Assembly (NCBI RefSeq): GCF_900187455.1
Contig: NZ_FYDX01000018.1
Span: 62,001 to 126,000, forward strand
DNA from: Pseudomonas sp. Irchel 3E13
GTDB lineage: Bacteria > Pseudomonadota > Gammaproteobacteria > Pseudomonadales > Pseudomonadaceae
DNA length: 64,000 nt
Reading direction: 5' to 3'
In this document: positions 34,261 to 43,447 of the stretch, piece after piece
Numbering within the stretch: the first letter of the stretch is position 1
Layout of the letters: every line of letters starts with the position of its first letter
The notes under the pieces: model-generated
What the model was told of the DNA's origin: nothing
Database searches by the model: none
Seen by the model: the letters and a program-made list of their open reading frames with translations, nothing else
Made by a program: the position numbers and the translations under genes

Positions 34261-36435
34261 TCAGCCAAGAACCTTGACGAACTCTCCGACGACCTTGTAG
34301 CTCGACAGCAGATCATCCTTCAACTCGATCGTTTCGAACGCCGTGTCGTAGGACCTTGGGATCAACAAGATCCTGCTGTGGCGCCAGCCACTTTCATCCT
34401 CTGCTTTGACGCTCTGGTACTCCTTGACGGTGTAGTGAGCGCCACCCGCTTCATCTTGCTGCTCCACCAGGACGATCTTGCCATTGCGGCTTCCGCCACT
34501 TTCCAGGCGAAACAGGCAAGTGGCCCCGTCCGCAATGATGGTGTTCATGGACTCGCCAACGACCGTGCAGGCGAAATAGCTGTCGTCTAGTCCGGGTTGT
34601 TCAACAACCTCAATCCATTTCTCTGGCTCGGCCTCTTGAGCCTCGCTGAAACCTCCAGCGGCGGCGTGCAGATTGTATAAAGGCACGGCGTTTACATAAG
34701 GAACCAGCGTCTCTGGTTTCTTGACCAGTTGGATCGGCTGGTGGGCCGGGACATGTTGTGCCAGGTAGTCGCGCAGGTCCTTATTGCATGCGTAAACGAA
34801 CGTGCCCCTGATGCCACGGAGCATGATGGTTTTATAGATATTGAGGATGTATTTCTTCAGTGCGGCAGGGTGCTTGATGCCGTTCTTTCCGTTCTTGTCG
34901 AAGTACTGTTTCGCATCGATGGTGATTTCGCCGCGTTCTTTGTCGAAGCCGATCTCGTTTCCGAAAATGATTGCTGCGTAGTTCAGGTCATAGCCTTGGG
35001 TCGTGTGGATGCAACCCACCTCCATTTCGGAGTTCTTGGCGTTGATCCAATCGGTATTTTTGCTATTCCAGCGCAACTGGATGCCTTCGATTTCGATATC
35101 GAACGCGTTGCTGTCTTTCTTGGACGCCCATGGCCAGGAGTAGCCAGCGATCAGTCGGGAGAGACCGAACTGGCGGTTTCTGTCCTGGGTAACCCGGATC
35201 ATCTCGGCGATGCTGTCGAACAAGACCAGTTCGTAGTTCTTCGGAGAGAACAGGTTCCCCGCTGGCAGATCGACGTTCAACAGGTTGTTCAGAAACGTTA
35301 CATACGGATTTCCCGCGCGAACACGGAACTGCGACACCAGTTTCTGAACTTGCGTCGTGCCAAGTGCTTTCAACTGGGCGAAGTCTTCAGCGTTGGCATC
35401 CGACGGTTTGACTGACTGGCTTTCGTCGTAGAAGAAGATGGCTTTGCCGGCTTGCTTGCAAACCCAATGCACTTCGCTGCAGGTGTGCTTATCGAATCCC
35501 AGTGCTTCGGACGCTTTGTCGAATGCACCGAAGTACGAACCCAGATTGACCCGTTTGCGCAGGCGGTGGGACTCATCCACAAGGACAATGTCGTAGGCCT
35601 GATTGGCCAGCTCAGACGGGCCAATGACCATCTTGGGATCAAGCCCTGCAACGTTCTTGAAGGCTTTCTTCAGGGTCTGCCTGAACGACGCCATGGGCAC
35701 GACCAGCGCCATTTTCGGCGTTCCAAAGCGCAGCTTCAGACGCACTAGCAGATCACGTAATTCGGCTTCTTCAGCATCGAAATCATGAAGATTCAGCCTG
35801 TCGACATCGGATTGAAGGAGCTTGAACAGGAAAATCGCCAGGATGGATTTTCCGGTTCCCGCGCCGCCCTGAATAATCAGGGTCTTGGTGTTTTCATCCA
35901 GCAGGGCATGAAGAATGCCGAGCAGCCCTTGGCGTTGATCGGACGAAAGTGATTTGTAGGGCGAGTATTTGAACAAGTCCGAGTTGTCGATGGACTCCAG
36001 GGAGTGTTGCACCAGGCCGTCGCCACGCAGCGTGTTCCAGGTCTCCTTGAAGATCTCGGTGTACAGCTCGTTTCGCTGGTAGTAGTTGTGATCCACCAGA
36101 CCAAGGTTGCTGTTGAGCAGCGAATACTTGCCGTCTGCGGCGATGTATTTGATCAGCGTGGATTCAATGTCGAGGGTCGCCGACTTGTTGAAGCGGTCAC
36201 TGCTGATCAGGTGAACCGAGCGAAGCAGGTTTTTCTCGTCGTGCTTCAGGTGAGCATTCATTCGCGTGAGCGTATCGGTGGTTTCACCGATATACGCCTG
36301 CTTTCTGGCTTCGTCGCTGAGGATGTAGACCAGCGGCCAGTAGCCGGCCGCGTAGGCGTTGCCGCGGATATCCTGTTCCAGGGCTTTTCGAGAGAAGGTG
36401 TAGCGGTTCACTTCAACAAGGTGTTTTGTACTCAT
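34261..36435 (-). CDS. GIY-YIG nuclease - DUF2075 helicase-like ATPase - S24 (LexA-like) self-cleaving protein
   Basis: 724 residues, three parts. (1) A GIY-YIG-type domain at 33-110: VYI at 36-38, YIGET at 48-52, R58, E91. (2) A DUF2075 superfamily-1-like P-loop ATPase at 155-565: Walker A GGAGTGKS (190-197), Walker B VLVDESHR (D287, E288), FFYDESQS (334-341), SQFRVR, IHTTQGYD (477-483), MLRGIRGTFVYA. (3) An S24 peptidase-like domain: scissile-type AAAG at 591-594, catalytic-type S629 in VVGESMN, K671 in YTVKEY. The ATG overlaps the upstream MazG stop as ATGA. Base composition looks lower in GC than its neighbours. Function unknown; I infer phage defence or DNA-damage response regulated by self-cleavage. 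Confidence 0.85.
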   Translation of the reverse strand: MSTKHLVEVNRYTFSRKALEQDIRGNAYAAGYWPLVYILSDEARKQAYIGETTDTLTRMNAHLKHDEKNLLRSVHLISSDRFNKSATLDIESTLIKYIAADGKYSLLNSNLGLVDHNYYQRNELYTEIFKETWNTLRGDGLVQHSLESIDNSDLFKYSPYKSLSSDQRQGLLGILHALLDENTKTLIIQGGAGTGKSILAIFLFKLLQSDVDRLNLHDFDAEEAELRDLLVRLKLRFGTPKMALVVPMASFRQTLKKAFKNVAGLDPKMVIGPSELANQAYDIVLVDESHRLRKRVNLGSYFGAFDKASEALGFDKHTCSEVHWVCKQAGKAIFFYDESQSVKPSDANAEDFAQLKALGTTQVQKLVSQFRVRAGNPYVTFLNNLLNVDLPAGNLFSPKNYELVLFDSIAEMIRVTQDRNRQFGLSRLIAGYSWPWASKKDSNAFDIEIEGIQLRWNSKNTDWINAKNSEMEVGCIHTTQGYDLNYAAIIFGNEIGFDKERGEITIDAKQYFDKNGKNGIKHPAALKKYILNIYKTIMLRGIRGTFVYACNKDLRDYLAQHVPAHQPIQLVKKPETLVPYVNAVPLYNLHAAAGGFSEAQEAEPEKWIEVVEQPGLDDSYFACTVVGESMNTIIADGATCLFRLESGGSRNGKIVLVEQQDEAGGAHYTVKEYQSVKAEDESGWRHSRILLIPRSYDTAFETIELKDDLLSSYKVVGEFVKVLG

Positions 36436-36752
36436 AGCTCCGTGTACTTCTTGGCAGTTCCTTTGGCCTTGCTTACCGGGTACTTGCTGTCATTCAGTTT
36501 GATCTTGTCCAGGATAATCTGCTGCACGTCCAGGTCATACGCATCGGCCAGCAGCAGGGCATAGGCAAACACATCGGCCAATTCTTCCTTGACCTTCTCG
36601 ACGTTCGCTTCTTCAGCGGACTTCCACAGGAAAACCTCCAGCAACTCGCTCGACTCGATGCTCAAGGCCAGCGCCAGGTCCTTGGGGTTGTGGAATTTCT
36701 TCCAGTCCCGCGCATTACGGAACTCCCGCAGTTTTTTCAGTGCCTCTTCCAT
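36432..36752 (-). CDS. MazG-like nucleotide pyrophosphohydrolase
   Basis: 106 residues, all-alpha NTP-PPase superfamily, expected to hydrolyse (d)NTPs to NMPs and pyrophosphate. The Mg-binding pattern EXXE...EXXD is complete: E33-E36 (IESSELLE) and E57-D60 (EELADVFAY). First gene of a two-gene operon with the GIY-YIG/DUF2075/S24 protein, sharing a 4-base ATGA overlap. Such enzymes often accompany defence genes, where they may change nucleotide pools or clear modified nucleotides; that role here is inference. Confidence 0.85.
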   Translation of the reverse strand: MEEALKKLREFRNARDWKKFHNPKDLALALSIESSELLEVFLWKSAEEANVEKVKEELADVFAYALLLADAYDLDVQQIILDKIKLNDSKYPVSKAKGTAKKYTEL

Positions 36753-36965
36753 AATTCAGTCTTGCCGAGAGAGAAATGCGGCCATGATTGCTCACGAAAC
36801 ACAGCGAAACAAGGCTATGGGAAACGCTCGCCAGGATAATCCCGAGTTGACGCGTAGGCTTTTATGAATGAGCCTGTCTCCCGAATCACCCGTTTGCGCA
36901 CCTTCAGCTTGCCCTCCTGTAATTTAGATAATATGTTAATAAAAAAATAACCCACCGGAGGCACC

Positions 36966-37898
36966 ATGTTCCTGCCATCGAGCGAGCAGATTGGATTCGA
37001 ACGCTGGTGCCACTCCTTGCGTAGCATCTGCGGCAATTTCAGTACCCTGCCTTCCAGTCTCACCCGTCACTTCATCGGCGAAATCCACAGCCAGACCATT
37101 GGCGCACTGGATACCGCGCACATCCGCACGAATGCCCGGTTGATCAGCCGCGAGCTGATCGGCGTAGACAGCGATGACAGTCATTGCTTCCTCATCTACC
37201 AACGCAGCGGTCGCCAGCGGATCCGCCAGGCCGGCATGGAAGTGGAACTGGGCCCGGAGGACATCGCGCTGGTGGACTCGGCGCGGTTGTTCGAGATCGA
37301 GCCGCTGGGGCTGGTGGAGAATGTCTCGGTGCATCTCTCCCGGGATATCGTCACTCGCCAGTTCAAGGGCGATAACCTCTTCGGAAAACTCTCACGAAAT
37401 AATGTCTCCAGTCGCATGGTGCGCTCGCTGGTGCAGTCGATCGGCATGCTCGGCGACGGCGCCGCCAATGGCGAGGATGGCCAGGCGATCCAGAGTGCGC
37501 TGGTGAGTCTGGTGCTGCCGGCGATGTCGGGCCAGGCAGAAGGGCAGGAGCATCTGCTGCAGAGCAATAGCCTGTTTTCCACCGCCCTGAGACTGGTGGA
37601 TGAGTCGCTGCAGGATATCGACCTCGGGCCGGCCTATCTTGCCGATCAGTTGCACACCTCGGTGCGCAGCCTTTACCGATTGTTCGAAGAGCACGGTGAA
37701 AGTGTGTCGCGCTATATCCTTCGCACGCGCCTGAGCAAAGTGGCCCATGACCTGTGCAGCCATCCCTTGCGCAGCCAGTCGATCACGCAGATCGCCTTCA
37801 AGTGGGGCTTTGTCGATGTGGCCCATTTCAGCCGGGCGTTCAAGCGTCAGTTCGATGTTTCGCCCCGCGATTACCGGGCCCATGCCTTTCAGGAGTGA
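36966..37898 (+). CDS. AraC-family transcriptional regulator, FeaR-like
   Basis: 310 residues. The N-terminal half is an AraC-binding-like sensing domain (HSQTIGALDTAHIRTNARLI ... IYQRSGRQRIRQAGMEVEL), and the C-terminal 100 residues are two helix-turn-helix motifs (PAYLADQLHTSVRSLYRLFE and SITQIAFKWGFVDVAHFSRA). GGAGG lies five bases before ATG, after an AT-rich promoter stretch (TAATAT). Immediately upstream of a quinoprotein alcohol dehydrogenase gene, which it probably controls in response to an alcohol or amine-derived aldehyde. Confidence 0.85.
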   Translation: MFLPSSEQIGFERWCHSLRSICGNFSTLPSSLTRHFIGEIHSQTIGALDTAHIRTNARLISRELIGVDSDDSHCFLIYQRSGRQRIRQAGMEVELGPEDIALVDSARLFEIEPLGLVENVSVHLSRDIVTRQFKGDNLFGKLSRNNVSSRMVRSLVQSIGMLGDGAANGEDGQAIQSALVSLVLPAMSGQAEGQEHLLQSNSLFSTALRLVDESLQDIDLGPAYLADQLHTSVRSLYRLFEEHGESVSRYILRTRLSKVAHDLCSHPLRSQSITQIAFKWGFVDVAHFSRAFKRQFDVSPRDYRAHAFQE

Positions 37899-38074
37899 GC
37901 CCTTCGTTACTGGCAGAAAATGCCAACTGGATTGGCGGTCACAGTCAAGCGCAGCCCTCCCGCAAAACTTCTAATACTCCTACATAGCGCAAGCTCTGCT
38001 ATTGCGTGACCCGCGGGGGCGGCCTGCCTCGCGGGTTCATAAAAACAATAATGCGTCGCTGGAGTCCGAAACAC

Positions 38075-40186
38075 ATGAAAACCCTCTTTCTGCTGGCGGG
38101 TCTCCCGTTATTGCTGTCCTCCTTGCATGCCTCGGCTGTGGACAGCACGCACCCTGCCCAGGTCGATGCGAAACGCCTGACAAACGCCAATCTCGAACCC
38201 GGCAACTGGATGAGCCACGGTCGTACCTACGACGAGCAACGCTATAGCCCGCTCAATGCCGTCAACGACAAGAACGTCAGTCAGCTCGGCATGGCGTGGA
38301 CCACGCGCCTGGATATCGATAGCGGCACCGAAGCCACGCCACTGGTGGTCGACGGAGTCATGTACACCACCGGCGCCTTCAGCATCGTCTATGCGATGAA
38401 CGCGGCCACCGGCGAAATGCTGTGGAAATACGATCCGAAAGTCCCGCCCGAAAACCTCAGTCAGGGCTGCTGCGGTCCGGTCAACCGCGGTGTTGCGGTG
38501 TGGAACGGCAAGGTTTACGTCGGCAGCTTCGACGGTCGATTGATCGCTCTGGATGCAGCCAGCGGCAAGGAAGTCTGGTCGGTGGACACCATCCTCGACC
38601 GCTCCAAGAGTTATTCCATCACCGGCGCTCCGCGCATCGTCAAAGGCAAGGTGCTGATCGGCAACGGCGGCGCCGAGTTCGGCGTGCGCGGCTATGTCAC
38701 CGCCTACGACGCCGAGACCGGCAAGGAAGCCTGGCGTTTCTACACCGTGCCGGGTGATCCCAAGCTGCCGCCGGAAAACCCGGCCATGGCCATGGCTCTC
38801 AAGACCTGGACCGGTGACGGCTGGGTGAAGTGGGGCGGTGGCGGCACGGCCTGGGACTCCATGGCCTACGACGCGGACCTCGATTTGCTGTACATCGGCA
38901 CCGGCAACGGTTCGCCGTGGAACTACCAGTTCCGCAGCCAGGGCAAGGGCGACAATCTGTTCGTTTCGTCGATCCTGGCGCTGCGTCCGGACACCGGCGA
39001 ATACGTCTGGCACTACCAGGTCACCCCGCAGGACCGCTGGGACTACACCGCGACCCAACACATGATCCTTGCCGACATCAAGGTCGACGGCCAGGTCCGC
39101 AAGGTGTTGATGCAGGCGCCGAAGAACGGCTTCTTCTATGTGCTGGACCGTACCAACGGCAAGCTGATCTCGGCGAAAAACTATGTGCCGGTGAACTGGG
39201 CCAGCGAGATCGACCTGAAGACCGGCCGCCCGGTGCTGACCGGCGCCGCGGACTACTCCAAGGAGCCGAAAGTCGTACAGCCAAGCTTCCTTGGCGGGCA
39301 CAACTGGCACCCAATGTCCTACAGCCCCAACACCGGTTATGTCTACATCCCGGCCCAGCACACCCTAGCCGAGCTGAAGGCCGCGAAGGAGCCGATGTTC
39401 TTCCCGAACAAATCGGTCTTGAACTTCGGACTGGACGTACCTGATCTGCCGGAAGATCCGAAAACCTTCAAGCAGATCCGCGATTCCTGGACCGGTGAGC
39501 TGATCGCCTGGGACCCGGTGAAGCAAGCGCCAGCCTGGAAACAGGAATATGCCAGCGCCGGCAATGGCGGCACCCTGGCAACGGGCGGCAATCTGGTATT
39601 CCAGGGCACCGCGGACGGTCGGGTGGTGGCCTACAGCGCCGACAAGGGCGAGAAACTCTGGGAGCATCGCGCCAACTCCGGCGTGATGGCCGGACCGATT
39701 ACCTACACCGTGGGCAACGACCAATATGTGGCGTTTTCCGTAGGTTGGGGTGGGATTCTTCCGCTGCTGACGGGCTCGCTGACCAACAAGGCCAAGGTGC
39801 AGTCGGAATCGCGGATTATCGCCTTCAAGCTCGGGGCGAAGGGCGAATTGCCGCCGCCGCGTCAGGCGCCGGTGTTCCCCAATGTTGACCTGGAGTTGAC
39901 GGCGACCCCCGAGCAACTGGTTCAGGCACGCAGCATGTTCAACGGCCTGTGCGCGGGTTGCCATGGCCTCAACGCGGTCGCCGGCGGCGTGGTCCCGGAC
40001 CTGCGCTACCTGACCAAGGACAAGCACGCGGCGTTCCCGGCGTTCGTCAGCGGAGCGCTGATCCAGCGCGGCATGCCGAACTTCTCCGACATCCTCAAGC
40101 GCGAGGACATGGAGTTGATCCGCCAGTACCTGGTCAAGCGCACCCATGACCTGCAGGCCGACCTGAAAGCCAGCGTCGCGCAGTAA
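38075..40186 (+). CDS. PQQ-dependent quinohaemoprotein alcohol dehydrogenase (type II)
   Basis: 703-residue periplasmic enzyme oxidising alcohols to aldehydes with PQQ and passing electrons through a C-terminal c-type haem. Signal peptide MKTLFLLAGLPLLLSSLHASA. An eight-bladed propeller with tryptophan-docking repeats; the adjacent-Cys disulfide ring is C132-C133 (SQGCCGPVNRG); DYTATQHMILADI carries the catalytic Asp region. The cytochrome domain has C626-A-G-C629-H630. The single-subunit quinoprotein-plus-haem layout defines type II (soluble quinohaemoprotein). Substrate not determinable; aromatic or short-chain alcohols are usual. Start ATG 38075 with GGAG upstream. Confidence 0.92.
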   Translation: MKTLFLLAGLPLLLSSLHASAVDSTHPAQVDAKRLTNANLEPGNWMSHGRTYDEQRYSPLNAVNDKNVSQLGMAWTTRLDIDSGTEATPLVVDGVMYTTGAFSIVYAMNAATGEMLWKYDPKVPPENLSQGCCGPVNRGVAVWNGKVYVGSFDGRLIALDAASGKEVWSVDTILDRSKSYSITGAPRIVKGKVLIGNGGAEFGVRGYVTAYDAETGKEAWRFYTVPGDPKLPPENPAMAMALKTWTGDGWVKWGGGGTAWDSMAYDADLDLLYIGTGNGSPWNYQFRSQGKGDNLFVSSILALRPDTGEYVWHYQVTPQDRWDYTATQHMILADIKVDGQVRKVLMQAPKNGFFYVLDRTNGKLISAKNYVPVNWASEIDLKTGRPVLTGAADYSKEPKVVQPSFLGGHNWHPMSYSPNTGYVYIPAQHTLAELKAAKEPMFFPNKSVLNFGLDVPDLPEDPKTFKQIRDSWTGELIAWDPVKQAPAWKQEYASAGNGGTLATGGNLVFQGTADGRVVAYSADKGEKLWEHRANSGVMAGPITYTVGNDQYVAFSVGWGGILPLLTGSLTNKAKVQSESRIIAFKLGAKGELPPPRQAPVFPNVDLELTATPEQLVQARSMFNGLCAGCHGLNAVAGGVVPDLRYLTKDKHAAFPAFVSGALIQRGMPNFSDILKREDMELIRQYLVKRTHDLQADLKASVAQ

Positions 40187-40276
40187 ACCCACCGTCACCC
40201 AACCTGCCTTGGTGGCCCCTGAAAAGGGGCCGCCCGGGATTCTTCACGCCAACAAAAACAACAACGAGAGTTCCCC

Positions 40277-41137
40277 ATGAAGATCATCAGCCCCTCGATT
40301 CTGACGGCCGGCCTGGCTCTGTTCGGCGTCTCCCTGTCCGCCCTGGCCGACGTCAAGCCCGACCCGGGCGACTACACCGCGCTGCCCAAGGGCACCGACG
40401 TGGTCGTGCTCTATCAGCAGAACCCGCGTGGTGACAAGGTCTACTCCGGCGGCAAGAAAGTCGCCGACGACCTCGACCTGGACATGACCGTCGGCGTCCT
40501 GCGTCTGATCCACTTCACCGATTTCTTCGGCACCGGATACACCTGGGACCCGCAGATCGTCATCCCCTTCGGCCAGCAGGACATCGGCGCCAGCCACAGC
40601 AAAACCTCGGGCCTGGGCGACATCACCTTCGGCGGCACCCTGTGGACCATCGGCGACCTGGAGCGCAACGAGCACCTCGGCTGGTCGGTGTTCTTCACCG
40701 CGCCAACCGGCAGCGACAAGAACCAGGGCTTCGCCCTCAGCAACAACCGCTGGGCCGTGGACTTCCAGGTGGGCTACATCAAGGGCCTGACCGACAAGAT
40801 CAGTTGGGACGTGATCGCCGAAGCCGAGTTCTATGACGACCAGCGCTCCACCGACGCGAAAAAGGACACCCTGCTGCAACTGCACAACCACCTGCGCTAC
40901 AACTTCACCCAGGACACCTATGCCGCCATCAGCTACCGGCACAACTGGGGCGCGCGCGAAACCCTCGACGGCCAGACCCTGGCCACCAGTCGCAACAACG
41001 GCACGGTCGGGTTCACCGTCGCGACCATGGTCGGCAAGCAATTGCAGTTGATGGGGCAGGTGATGCACGACACCACGGTGCGTGAAGGGGTGAAGATCGA
41101 TAATTCGTTGCAGTTCAGGGCGGCGTATTTCTATTGA
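40277..41137 (+). CDS. Outer-membrane MetA-pathway (phenol degradation) type channel protein
   Basis: 286 residues. Signal peptide ending SLSALA; the remainder is alternating beta-strands ending in an aromatic (QFRAAYFY), typical of an outer-membrane barrel. GVLRLIHFTDFFGTGYTWDPQIVIPFG and FTAPTGSDKNQGF fit the 'putative MetA-pathway of phenol degradation' transporter family found beside quinoprotein dehydrogenase genes. Follows the dehydrogenase by 90 bp, which includes a stem GGCCCCT/AGGGGCC without a T tract. Likely admits the hydrophobic alcohol substrate. Confidence 0.8.
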   Translation: MKIISPSILTAGLALFGVSLSALADVKPDPGDYTALPKGTDVVVLYQQNPRGDKVYSGGKKVADDLDLDMTVGVLRLIHFTDFFGTGYTWDPQIVIPFGQQDIGASHSKTSGLGDITFGGTLWTIGDLERNEHLGWSVFFTAPTGSDKNQGFALSNNRWAVDFQVGYIKGLTDKISWDVIAEAEFYDDQRSTDAKKDTLLQLHNHLRYNFTQDTYAAISYRHNWGARETLDGQTLATSRNNGTVGFTVATMVGKQLQLMGQVMHDTTVREGVKIDNSLQFRAAYFY

Positions 41138-41142
41138 GTCGG

Positions 41143-41169
41143 ATTGGGGCCGCTTTGCGGCCTCAATTT
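41143..41169 (+). terminator. Terminator after the channel gene
   Basis: ATTGGGGCCGC, loop TTT, GCGGCCTCAAT, then TTTCC. One G-U pair in an 11-bp stem. Confidence 0.75.
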
Positions 41170-41345
41170 CCATCAATCTCCTACTTTCGAGTGACCCACC
41201 TTAGTACCGCGCACTTCTAACTCCTGCTTAGTAGCCGTATGCCTATCAATTTTCGTATGGTCCGGCCTGACAAGCGTCCAGCCCAGGTGCCAATGCGGAG
41301 CCGGCACCCTGGAAAACTTCCTCGCGGGACCCAGTGGAACACTCC

Positions 41346-43364
41346 ATGAAGAACAACGAGCGGCAACGGGCCGCACATCGCCGCGCAGCATTCGGCGCAC
41401 TCTTGCTGACCACCACCGCCGCCCTGGCGGATTCCTCCGTCGAAGTCGAACCGGTCGAAATCACGGCCACTCGCACCGGTGACCAATGGGCCCAGGCCGC
41501 ACTGTCGGCCAGCGTCGTTGATGCCGCCGACAGCCGCGGCGACCAGGCACTGACCCTGGGCAACATGCTCTCCGCCGTGCCCGGCGTAGTCGTGCAGAGT
41601 CGTTACAACGCCGCCCAGGGCCTGCGCCCGGCGATCCGCGGTTTCGGTTCGCGATCCAGCTTCGGCGTGCGCGGCATTCGCGTGCTGGTGGACGGCGTGC
41701 CGCTGACCATGCCCGACGGCCAGACCGAACTCGACGGCCTCGATATCGGCCTGGTGGAGCGCATGGAAGTCCTCCGCGGTCCCGCCGCCGTGCTCTACGG
41801 CAACGGTGCCGGCGGCGTGCTGGCGATCAACACCCGTGAACCGGGCGATCATCCGGGCGTTGCCGCTGACTTCAGCCTCGGCAGCTACGGCTATCGCCGA
41901 CAAAGCATCGAGGCCAGCGGCACCGAGGGCAATTTCGGTGCCCTGGTGGCCGTCAGTTCGACGACGATGGACGGCTACCGCGACCACGCCACCAGCGAAG
42001 CCAACAACCTCACCGGCAAACTGCGCTGGTGGGGCGACAACGGGCGCTTGGCCTTGACCATGCATGCGCTCGATAACCGTTCGGAAGATCCCGGCGGACT
42101 GACCCTTGCGCAGGTTCGCGCGGATCGCAATCAAGCGCGTCCGCAAAGCCTGAGCTTCGATTCCGATGAGCGCATCAGGCAACAGCGGCTGTCGCTGGTG
42201 TGGGACGGCGAGGCCGTGGGCGAGGATACCTATCAGCTCCGCAGCTACGTCGGTCAGCGCGACTTCACCAACCGCCTGCCGCTGGCCGCCAACGGCCAGA
42301 CCAGCTACGAGCGCCTGTTCGGCGGGGTAGGCGGGCATTACAGCCATGTCGCCAATTGGTTCGGCCTGAATCACAAGCTGACCTTCGGCGCCGACCTGGA
42401 ATCCCTGCGTGACGACCGCGACCGCAACAACAACATCATCGGTGGCGAAAAGGGCGCACTGACCTCACGCCAGCGAGAGGAAGCCACCAGCCTCGGCCTG
42501 TTCGCGGAAAACCAGACCGAACTGACCGAAAACTGGGTGCTCAGCCTCGGCCTGCGGCATGACGCCGTGCGCCTGAGCGTCGACGACCGCTTCCTGCGTG
42601 ACGGCGACGACTCCGGTGATCGCACCCTGCGCGACCTCAACTACAGCGCCGGCCTCAGCTATCGCCTTGACCCGAACCACACCGTCTACGCCCGCGTCGC
42701 GACCTCTTTCGAGACCCCGACTGTCGCCGAAATGGCCAACCCGAGCGGTGGCGGTTTCAACAGCAGCCTGGAACCCGCCGAAGCGCTCAACCAGGAAATC
42801 GGCTTCAAAGGCGAGACCGCCCACTGGCGCTACGAAGCGGTGGTCTACCGCATCGACACTCGCGACGAACTGGTGCCCTACGTCGATGGCCGCACCTTCT
42901 ACCGCAACGCCGGCTCCACCCGCCGCGACGGCCTGGAACTGAGTGCCCGCTGGCAGCCCGACGATCACTGGCAACTGAGCACCGCCTACAGCCTCAACGA
43001 CTACAGCTATCGCAGCTTCGACGGCGCCGACGGCAAGCGCCTTCCGGGTATTCCGGTGCAGACCCTGTTTGGTGAACTGAGCTACAGCCGCGACAACTGG
43101 TATGCGCGCCTCAACACCTCGGTCTACGACCGCCAGTACGCTGACAGCGCCAACACCGCGCGGATTGGTGGCTACGCGGTGGTCAACCTGCGGGCGGGCA
43201 TCCAGCTCAAGGGCTGGGCGGAGAATGTGGAGCCCTACGTGGGTCTGGATAACCTGACCGACCGGCGCTACTACGACAACCTGCGGATCAATGACAGCGG
43301 CGGCCGCTACTACGAACCCGCCCCCGGTCGGACCGGATATGTGGGCGTAAAAGTCCGATTCTGA
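41346..43364 (+). CDS. pqqU: TonB-dependent receptor resembling PqqU/YncD
   Basis: 672-residue outer-membrane receptor. Signal peptide through TTTAALAD, TonB box-like VEPVEITATR, plug domain (IRGFGSRSSFGVRGIRVLVD, MEVLRGPAAVLYGNGAGGVL), and a 22-strand barrel ending YVGVKVRF. Segments GYRDH, DDPGGLT-like EDPGGLTLAQ, FETPTVAEM and GRYYEPAPGR match what I recall of E. coli YncD, shown to import PQQ and renamed PqqU. The neighbouring PQQ enzyme supports this. It has its own transcription unit after the terminator at 41143. A different cargo is still possible. Confidence 0.75.
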   Translation: MKNNERQRAAHRRAAFGALLLTTTAALADSSVEVEPVEITATRTGDQWAQAALSASVVDAADSRGDQALTLGNMLSAVPGVVVQSRYNAAQGLRPAIRGFGSRSSFGVRGIRVLVDGVPLTMPDGQTELDGLDIGLVERMEVLRGPAAVLYGNGAGGVLAINTREPGDHPGVAADFSLGSYGYRRQSIEASGTEGNFGALVAVSSTTMDGYRDHATSEANNLTGKLRWWGDNGRLALTMHALDNRSEDPGGLTLAQVRADRNQARPQSLSFDSDERIRQQRLSLVWDGEAVGEDTYQLRSYVGQRDFTNRLPLAANGQTSYERLFGGVGGHYSHVANWFGLNHKLTFGADLESLRDDRDRNNNIIGGEKGALTSRQREEATSLGLFAENQTELTENWVLSLGLRHDAVRLSVDDRFLRDGDDSGDRTLRDLNYSAGLSYRLDPNHTVYARVATSFETPTVAEMANPSGGGFNSSLEPAEALNQEIGFKGETAHWRYEAVVYRIDTRDELVPYVDGRTFYRNAGSTRRDGLELSARWQPDDHWQLSTAYSLNDYSYRSFDGADGKRLPGIPVQTLFGELSYSRDNWYARLNTSVYDRQYADSANTARIGGYAVVNLRAGIQLKGWAENVEPYVGLDNLTDRRYYDNLRINDSGGRYYEPAPGRTGYVGVKVRF

Positions 43365-43447
43365 GTGAAGGCTTAGTGCTATCACGGCGGCGATGAGTGA
43401 AGTAGTCTTGGGCAATATTGTCCTCACTTTTTGCAAGGAGCTCGGAT

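Noticed and set aside
34178..36965. Integrative element using tRNA-Pro as attachment site
   Set aside because: I found no integrase and no second copy of the tRNA 3' end beyond the cassette, so only the position suggests an insertion.
36753..36965. LexA box before the MazG/S24 operon
   Set aside because: An S24 domain made this worth a look, but I see no CTGT-N8-ACAG palindrome in the 213-bp region; only weak promoter-like hexamers.
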